A DNA stretch of 64,000 nt from Symbiodinium natans (taxonomy: Eukaryota; Sar; Dinophyceae; Suessiales; Symbiodiniaceae). This document shows, in pieces, positions 57,401 to 64,000 of the stretch. Each line of letters opens with the position of its first letter. Positions within the stretch are counted from its first letter, which is position 1. Both the position numbers and the translations under genes were made by a program. The notes under the pieces were generated by a model. That model was not told where the DNA came from. It made no database searches and worked only from the letters and a program-made list of their open reading frames with translations. The stretch is taken from positions 1,603,059-1,667,058 of the forward strand of contig CAJNDS010000224.1 of NCBI GenBank assembly GCA_905221605.1, given 5' to 3'.

Positions 57401-60400
57401 GGAGAGAGAGAGAGAGAGAGATATATATATAAATAAAGGGCAGAAAGAGAGGAAGACAGAAAGAGAGACCGAGAAAACGCAACAGAGAGAGAGAGAGAGA
57501 GAGAGAGGGCAGGCAATAGACTCGACCCCCTTTTAATTCAATCAATCAACGGCTGAAAACTGTGAGCGCCCTGCAGGTTCATCAGGACTCTGGGCATCGA
57601 GTGCCAGGGACAGAGCCAACTCCAGACGATTCCATCAAGCTGGACAAGCAAGTTGCTGATCTCCTCAGCAACGTGGACTGCAAATGAAATTAAATTGTTC
57701 AGGCAGCAAGGCAAGCATACATTGACCCTGAATTGCAGAGTCAGATCTAGCCCAAACTTCAACCTTGGGTTCCCGGTGCAACGCTTTCAGTGTCAAGGTT
57801 AGCAACATTGTTTTTGTTTGCAGCTGAGGCTCAGAGCGTCAGCGTGAGGCGGCAGACACCGAGAAGGAAGTTCTCAAAGTGAAGAAAGCTGCGCGATCAT
57901 TGGAGCGAGTGTCAACGTACGACCTCCTCCTGGCGACAGACCACGTCCTTCGCTTGTGTCACAGCCCTTTGGGTTTGACTGCATTTCGTGAGGGTCATGG
58001 TGACGTCAGTGCTGCTGGGGCAGAGTCAGGGTCAGAGTCAAGCTTCAGCGCGAAATCGACCCTTGTGGTAGTGTCAGACAACGGCAGCGATGCCAACGCT
58101 GCTAGATGGTTCTGCCTTCACCATTTGAAGTTGCGGGCCCTCTTTTTGTATGACCCAAGGCACAAGTGTCACCGGATCCTGGCGAACGCAATGACGAAGT
58201 GTGGCTACGCGTCAGCAGCAGGGTATGCCAAGGTCCTGATCTCATGGACCCGGGGGCCATGGGATAACAGGAAATGGTTTCGTGTGCTGGCTGAAGAGTC
58301 AGTGGAGCTCTTGAAGATGGTTGGTGATGCCCACGAGCACAGTGACGGTGTCAGCGTCATCAAGTTCATGCTTCCCAAAATTGCAGCTGACAGAAACATG
58401 GTTGAACACGACGTCAGTGTCAGAACTGCAGTTGGTTGGTTGCGGGAGGCCAATTTTTACAAGAAGCAGGCAGCCACCGGAAACCCATCCAGGTGGGACG
58501 AGTTCCACAGCACCTGGCGGGCTCTGCGTCCTGAAATAGGACTTCTGACAGTAGTGTTACTGTCATACGGCTTCAAGAATGGACTGATCAAGATGGAGGG
58601 GGGCAAGCCTGCAGTGACAGAGTCACTAGTCCGTGCTGCTGAACAGGCCGGAGTCCACGAGAACCTGAAAGCAGGCCAAAAGGAGCGCAGAGTCATTTTT
58701 TCGAAGTTCAAGAACAAGCTCCAGGCTGTGCTGTACCTCCTCCTTGACAACGACTTGCTGGCCAGCGTCAACACTTGGTTTGCTGTTAGTAACCCAGTGT
58801 CAGAGTACCTGAACGAGATGCGAAGAGAGGTCCGCGGGAGGCAAGGGTCATGGCAGTTCTGGCAGAAGCAGGCTCAAGGAGAATGGCGCAAGACTCTCAA
58901 CAAAATTGGCAACGCCTGTGTGGACCCGTGCTGTCACAGGTCAATTGGGATCAGCGACAACACTGAGCTGGCAGGGTCATTGTTTTATTTCCGCCTCAAC
59001 ACCGAGGATGGCACAGTCCAGTATCAAGACTGGCTTTTCGAGAGAATGGTTCATTACGCCCTCAGCGTCATGAAGCACATGTGCCTGTATGAGAGCCTCT
59101 GTTCATTCTTCAGTAGTAGAATTTTTATCCGGCCTTGATTTTTGTTCTGGTTACAAAGAGCGAACCTTGGATTTAGTGATTTCAATTTCCTTGGCGTGTT
59201 CCTTGACTCAGTGGCCCAGGATGAGCAATGAGGTTTTTCCTTTGCGCCTTGCTGCAGCCTGTGAAGGGCCAGAGACTGCCAGTGTCATCCGAGAAGAGCT
59301 GCGAAAGTTCATTGAAGCAGACAAGATGGCAGAAAGCGTCAACACGCAGTGGTGCCAAGTGGTGCGGAGGCGTTCAGCAGCGTCACATACCCTGGTACAG
59401 GACCTTGCCAGGGTCACTGTCAGTGACAGCGTCTTTGTGTCACACATGCGTGATCTGTTCGGGACCTTCTGCTTTACCTTCAATGAAGAAGGCTTCTCGC
59501 GGCTTCGTCAGAGTGAAGCTCAGCGTCATGAGGCAGAGTTTTTCCCTTAGTTTCATAATTTGTAGGAACAAAGAATATACATAATATGTGTAAAAAATCT
59601 GTGCTTCGATTTCGACCTAACCCAACCCAGGAGCAGAGGGAGAACAAGCCCCATGAGTTCAGTGTCAGTGACAGCTGGTCACAGCTGTCCAACGCCCAGA
59701 TTTTGGGAGGGTTCGGGTATAAAGAGATGGTGCCGGATGCTTCCAGGGTCAGCATTGGCCCATTGCCAGGAAGTGTTCATCACACAAAGCGTCTGGAAGC
59801 GTCATCGCCCGAAATCAAGGAGGTCATCCAGAGTCAGTGTCAGTGGCCGACGTTAAGCCCGATGAACACGGCAGCCCTTGCCCCAGAGCAGAAGCTGTTG
59901 CTCCAGGCTGCTGAGAAAGGGTCAGCGTCACTGAAATTGCTGTCAAGCAGCTGGCGAACATCATTCTTGGCACCGGGTCTGATTGTGAAGAAGAAGGGCA
60001 GCAGTGTCAGCGGCAGTGTCAGTGTCACATACCTCAGTCTGGGACCTTGGCCCAACCAGAGTGCTGCTGGACTCATTCCGTTGGAGAGGGTGGAGCTGGA
60101 GTGTCCGAGTCAGCACAAGCAGAGTCAGAGTCAGCACAAGCTGTATTTCTGGAAGCTTCCTGACAAGATCGAGTGTCAGTTCGCAAGCGTTTTTGCATTC
60201 GCCGATTGGAGCGTCATGGACACTGCGTTGGTGAGTCCTTTACACATTGCGCTTCACTTAGTGCAGAAGTCCAAAGTGAAAAGCTTTGCGGACTTCACTG
60301 TGCCAACGCTCCCTGGTATTTTCTGGGAGAAAAGCAAGAGTGTCACGCCACTTCTCCAGTACGTGGCCAAGGAGGGTTTTCACACAGTGTCAATTGGCAT

Positions 60401-61254
60401 GCTGCGACGGTTGCTGAAGGACAGTGTTGACCGGTCAGGGCTGTGGATTCATGGGACTAAGGCGGGGTTGAGTCAAGGGGGGCTCTGGGTTGAGGTTGTG
60501 TGTTGGTTTAAATTTTAAAGACTGTCTTGTAAGTTTGATAGCAGGTTCATAGCTTAACAATGGCAAGTCAATCCCTTGCCAGGACGAGTATGGGATCGTC
60601 GTTCCACGCACGGATGACGACTTGGGTCCAATCCTGATGGAGGCAGTGTCGCATGCCTTGGGCCAGAAAGGTAAGGCACATGAGCAAGTGGCAGAGGCCC
60701 TGGAGCGGTCGTTGCAGTGGAGAGCTGGGGACACCGCTGCAGAGGACTACATGAATTTGTGTCAGAGTGGAGCCCTTGACGAGGTGGCAGGGCCAGAGCA
60801 CGACGAGGAGGAATTTGAGACAGATACGAAGAGTCGGGAGGAACAGGTCCAAGCAAGAGTCAAGGCAGCGAAGTCCATCACCAGCAGCATCCGAAAGATT
60901 CGCAAACGTTGCAAGGGCAAGGCGCAGTCATCAGCCTCAGCGCCAGCGTCAGGGCCAGCGTCTGTGAAGCGAAAGCCGGTGAGATTTGAGTCCGAAGAGT
61001 CATGGACAGCTGAGGGTGTGCAGCATCTTCTTCCCCATTTGAAGTTCGGTTACAGGGCAATGAAAGACCACTACAACAAATGTTTCAGAGTCATTGCCAG
61101 CCAGCAACGCTGGTCAACTAGCAAGTCCTGGGGTGCTAGTGGAAAGGACAGTGTCTGCGTCAAGTGGGTCCTTGAAAAGGCTTGGGAGCGTCACCTGTCG
61201 CTCCATCCTGACGAGACATGCCCCTGGACATTTGATTCCCTGACTGCAGAGTGA
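55647..61254 (+). CDS. Very large multi-exon protein with possible DDE/RNase-H-fold (transposase-like) signatures
   Basis: Consecutive open islands with protein-like sequence: about 55647-55985 (start MEGDLPPDPRYARDL), 56138-57197, 57575-57684, 57838-59095, 59219-59545, 59620-60470 and 60583-61254 (TGA). Together they code for roughly 1,500 residues or more. Exon 2 ends with SFDASRIGGRKLTTFAVMN and SAWAPSQ. Exon 4 has VVVSDNGSDANAARWF and, 13 residues on, LYDPRHKCHRILANAM. An Asp in a strand, then an Asp-rich turn, then a DP..H.CHR..N block is a layout like DDE transposases or the RNase H fold and resembles unnamed dinoflagellate proteins I recall; no third catalytic residue is assigned. The last exon is charged with basic patches (RKIRKRCKGK, KRKP) that could be nuclear signals. 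All exons share the AGNGTCA bias. It could be more than one gene. Confidence 0.5.
57324..57426 (+). repeat. GA microsatellite in an intron
   Basis: About 100 bp of GA with a few GGGA variants, then a shorter GA run near 57484-57508. It lies between exons 2 and 3 of the large gene; the reading frame into it (RERERE) is intronic. Confidence 0.95.
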
Positions 61255-61811
61255 TCAGGGTCAGTCGTCGGGTTCTGGAATTTCAGATCATTTAACAATG
61301 GTTCAGAGCGCAAAATAATGAGCAGAAGCAATCATGCAGGTTGATTTGTGAATGATCCAGGGCACCGTTCGACAATTTTAAATAGCGCGCAAGAAAAGAT
61401 TCCAGACTTGAGTCGAATCAAAGACAGCAATTCTGCGCAGGGCTAGGAGCGAATTTGGTGTTGGTGGCTGTTTGGCTGTGCAGGGTCCTGGACTCTTGGG
61501 CATGAGGTGTCAAAACTTCATTCATCAGAGTCAGTCAACGAGCTGAAGTCGCGAATTAACTTAAGCCTGCAAAGTAAATCCCATGCAATAAATCTGGAAT
61601 TGGCAGGTTGCCAATGCTGCTGCACGCCTACCAGACCAGCGTGAGCAGGCCAGGAAGTTGTCTCTTCAATTGATGTTCGGCGTAATTTAATTGTCCTTGC
61701 GTCATTGCAGGCAGTGAGTGTTCTTGTGCTGACTCAGTCCGAGAGACAGTCATTTTGGCCCAGGCTCCATTGTTAGGCTCCTCCTGACTTTCCCTCGCCC
61801 TAGCCCTAGAA
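61255..61811. other. Intergenic stretch
   Basis: No ORF above background. TCATTTTGGCCCAGG at 61749-61763 resembles part of the dinoflagellate spliced leader but only weakly. It probably contains 3' and 5' untranslated sequence of the flanking genes. Confidence 0.4.
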
Positions 61812-62123
61812 ATGATGCACTCGCAGTCCGTGGCAGAGTCAGACCGTCACAAGTTCCGTATGGCCAAGCGAGCAATGATGATCAGGGCCACAAAAGGCCA
61901 GGTGGAATACACCTCCATCAATGAAGCCAAGAAGAGTCAGGAGGCAACGAACTTCCTCAAGGCCATGGGCGGAAAGCAACCAGTGACTCCACGTTTGGAT
62001 GCTGCAGTGCCCAAGCGTACCTTTGAAAAAGAGGCCGCCGAGTGGAGAAGATCGATGAGGGCTTGGTACAGTGTCATTGTGGAGTGGAGGCTTGTCGTGA
62101 CAGATCAGCGTGCTGATGATTAG
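61812..62123 (+). CDS. Small basic protein, unrecognised
   Basis: 103 codons, ATG to TAG, same strand as its neighbours. Rich in Lys, Arg and Ala (HKFRMAKRAMMIRATKGQ) with a Trp-containing amphipathic end (EWRRSMRAWYSVIVEW). No membrane segment or signal peptide. No family recognised. It contains AGNGTCA-type motifs like the neighbouring genes. It could be a single-exon gene or one exon of a longer one. Confidence 0.4.
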   Translation: MMHSQSVAESDRHKFRMAKRAMMIRATKGQVEYTSINEAKKSQEATNFLKAMGGKQPVTPRLDAAVPKRTFEKEAAEWRRSMRAWYSVIVEWRLVVTDQRADD

Positions 62124-62286
62124 ACAGACAGGCAAAATTAACTAGCATTGCTCCAAGGCCTGGCTGACAGAGTCAGTCGGTGTTTCATAGACACATCTGG
62201 CCATGACATGCTGAACTGCATGGAGAAGCAAAGGGGTGCTTGAGAAGGAAACAAGTGCTTGGACTGTCTCCAGCTCCGTGCCTGTT

Positions 62287-62350
62287 GTTCATTCATTCAT
62301 TCATTCATTCATTCATTCATTCATTCATTCATTCATTCATTCATTCATTA
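62287..62350 (+). repeat. TTCA tetranucleotide microsatellite
   Basis: About 15 perfect units of ATTC/TTCA between the small basic ORF and the last gene. The HSFI-type frames across it are artefacts. Confidence 0.97.
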
Positions 62351-62708
62351 TTCGTTTGCGATCTAAGATGCGTTCAGCACAGTTTCACAGAAAACCATTT
62401 CTATCCCATGACTCTCAACAACTGCCGTTGATGTGTCTTGATTGCACCCTGCGCCCCAGTACTGGAAATGAAACCTTGCTCTGGCCAGGAAGAGATGCTG
62501 TTCGATCTCCGTTTCGTCTGGAGCAGGCTGGCGCTTGTGTGAGACGTACAGTACACTGTGCTGCGCAAGTCAGTACGTCATGAACTGTCCTTTGACACGT
62601 GACAACCACGATGTTTCTGCGCCAGTCTTCCCTTGCCCTTGCCATGCCGCAGTTGTCGGTGTCAAGGCAACTCGATTTGTTTCAAGTTTCCCCCGCTGTC
62701 TGTCAGAC

Positions 62709-63434
62709 ATGGCAATCAGAATGGAGGTGTGCACACTTTCTGGAGAAACTGTCACTGTCAGAGCGTCGCTGGGAGATGCTTGGGAAACGGTCCTTCGACG
62801 CTGTTTGCCACCTGGCCTGGAAGGTTCCGTTCAGTTTTGGTGGAGCGGCGTTAAACTGTATCCTGCAGAGTCATCTTCGCCGCGTGTGGTTTCAGAAGAG
62901 CACGACAGTGTGACGGTGCAGATGCTGCGGGTTCAGCCGCACATCAAGGTTTGGCTTGGTGTTCCAGCGTCATCTTCCTATGATGTTCCAATGGGCCTGT
63001 TTGCAGAAGTGTTGGACGCTGAAATTCCACTGCCGCTAGACATGACAAGTGTCGGAGAGACCAGGCTGTCTCAGTTGAAGGAGCACATTGCAGAGTCACA
63101 ACAAACCCTTCCACCGGATACTGTGGGCTACGCGGCCTTGCTGAGTTTGAGCCAGTGTCTAGAGATGAAGCAAGTTGCCCGACGCAGACTGGACGAGTTT
63201 CCGCATAGTGTCAGTGTTTATCACTTGGCAGTCATTTTTGGTGAACGCGGTCCTCGCCTCCGAGCGAAAGTGTGCGAGTCAGAGTCAGTCCGTTGGACGT
63301 TGCGACTCAACGGCTCAAGTGTCACTGACAATTTGGTGGATGACTTGCCAGACTCTCTTCAAGGCTTTGGTGAATTTCTGGCCAAACAGCTGCAAGTGTC
63401 AGCGTCACTGGCTGGATCATCTATAGCTAGATGA
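62709..63434 (+). CDS. Protein with a possible N-terminal ubiquitin-like domain
   Basis: 241 residues from ATG 62709 (or ATG 62721) to TGA, preceded by a pyrimidine-rich stretch and CAG that would suit a trans-splice or splice acceptor. The first 75 residues (MEVCTLSGETVTVRASLGDA then a WETVLRRC helix and a VQFWWSGVKLYP strand) resemble the beta-hairpin, helix, strand order of a ubiquitin-like fold. The remainder is helical with no recognised motif (VGYAALLSLSQCLEMKQVAR). No C-terminal Gly-Gly is present, so it would be a domain and not a conjugated modifier. The assignment to the fold is by eye only. Confidence 0.5.
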   Translation: MAIRMEVCTLSGETVTVRASLGDAWETVLRRCLPPGLEGSVQFWWSGVKLYPAESSSPRVVSEEHDSVTVQMLRVQPHIKVWLGVPASSSYDVPMGLFAEVLDAEIPLPLDMTSVGETRLSQLKEHIAESQQTLPPDTVGYAALLSLSQCLEMKQVARRRLDEFPHSVSVYHLAVIFGERGPRLRAKVCESESVRWTLRLNGSSVTDNLVDDLPDSLQGFGEFLAKQLQVSASLAGSSIAR

Positions 63435-64000
63435 GGGAGTTTTGGCAATTTAATTTGGCCAGCGCTGGAGAGTCAGTGTCAGGGCGGACATCCAATCGAC
63501 TTTGCGCTTGCTGGGTTACAAGTAAGACACCTGCAAAACCCTGAACCCTATTTAATGGAGGGCAGATGGGGGCTTGGCGGCTTGAGATTCTTGATTCTGG
63601 TAGCTACATCGGGTATAATGGAATGTTAATGTCGGCGCACATCTCTCCAATCTACAGTAGCTGAAACAACACTTCCTGAATGAGTGATATAATAAACAAA
63701 ATGTGAGAAGTAAGTCAGTCAAGATCCAAGTTCTAAAAAGTAATCAGTCAGAGACAGAGACACAGGGACACAGAGTTAGAGACATGCGCGAGCTGAGCAG
63801 ACACAAGCACACAGCTCAGAAAGTGACAGGCCAACAGACGCTGGCTGACGATTTCCAGGCCAGGTGCTGACCACGTTGCGCGCAGAGTTGTGCTTGTTCT
63901 TGTTTAACAAGTACTTTTAGTTGAATTTCGCAGCAGACAGGGAGGGTCACTTGTTTGTGCAAAGTGTGGTGCACCTCAATGTAGTTTAACAGTTAAACTA
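63435..64000. other. Window end without recognised genes
   Basis: Contains a few AGNGTCA motifs and an A/G-rich stretch (63690-63790). No coding frame is convincing; the last gene's 3' untranslated region probably starts here. Confidence 0.4.

Noticed and set aside
57223-57545. Leu/Ser-rich minus-strand ORFs
   Set aside because: Antisense of the GA microsatellite in an intron.
61735-61763. Spliced-leader-like sequence TCATTTTGGCCCAGG before the small basic ORF (and CCGTAGCCAT at about 34926)
   Set aside because: Only 14 of 21 positions match the dinoflagellate spliced leader at 61.7 kb and 10 bases at 34.9 kb; matches this weak are expected by chance in 64 kb.

Overview
This window looks like nuclear DNA from a dinoflagellate. 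The evidence is: (i) Arabidopsis-type telomere-like repeats (TTTAGGG/CCCTAAA) scattered throughout the first 39 kb; (ii) two nuclear copies of a mitochondrial cytochrome b fragment whose protein reads like dinoflagellate cob; (iii) small exons separated by introns with non-canonical ends (GA donors are visible); and (iv) every recognisable gene lying on the + strand, as expected for unidirectional dinoflagellate gene arrays. No tRNA, rRNA, CRISPR or bacterial-type operon was recognised.

Region 1 (1 to about 39.3 kb) is a sea of short TTTAGGG and CCCTAAA blocks with small coding islands. Two aquaporin (MIP) genes can be reconstructed exon by exon in the same order: gene A (about 0.3-8.9 kb, its 5' part outside the window) and gene B (about 17.8-30.5 kb, perhaps to 31.5 kb). 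Exons are about 45-95 bp and introns run from about 0.1 to 5.6 kb. Exons tend to have CCCTAAA blocks just upstream and TTTAGGG blocks just downstream, so many introns carry complementary telomere-like arrays at their two ends. The longest intron of gene B holds a tandemly duplicated 2.1-2.3 kb unit (22.16-26.55 kb) made of a 15-bp GC-rich minisatellite plus one cob fragment per copy. Several coding-like islands at 34.9-38.8 kb suggest a third, unrecognised gene. Several small inverted-repeat (MITE-like) elements are also present.

A hairpin and a 0.4-kb AT-only tract (39.3-39.8 kb) separate this from region 2 (39.85-64 kb), which has a different character: telomere-like repeats almost vanish and a strand-biased heptamer, AGNGTCA, appears every few dozen bases in exons and introns alike. 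Region 2 carries a coiled-coil protein gene (41.4-42.5 kb), a Q/P/G/D-rich repeat protein (43.4-45.7 kb), satellite-like repeats (40.2, 46.4-47.2, 48.1 kb), a multi-exon C5-cytosine DNA methyltransferase (about 50.1-53.1 kb) with an approximately 0.8-kb GT microsatellite in one intron, a Lys/Ser-rich repeat protein (53.1-54.4 kb), a very large multi-exon protein with possible DDE/RNase-H-fold signatures (55.6-61.3 kb), a small basic ORF (61.8 kb) and a protein that may start with a ubiquitin-like domain (62.7-63.4 kb).

Functionally, region 1 encodes membrane channels. Region 2 groups a DNA methyltransferase with a transposase-like protein and several nucleic-acid-binding-like or coiled-coil proteins, which makes a large mobile element or an element-derived cluster possible, though no element ends were found. 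All exon boundaries are inferred from sequence alone; no transcript data were available.
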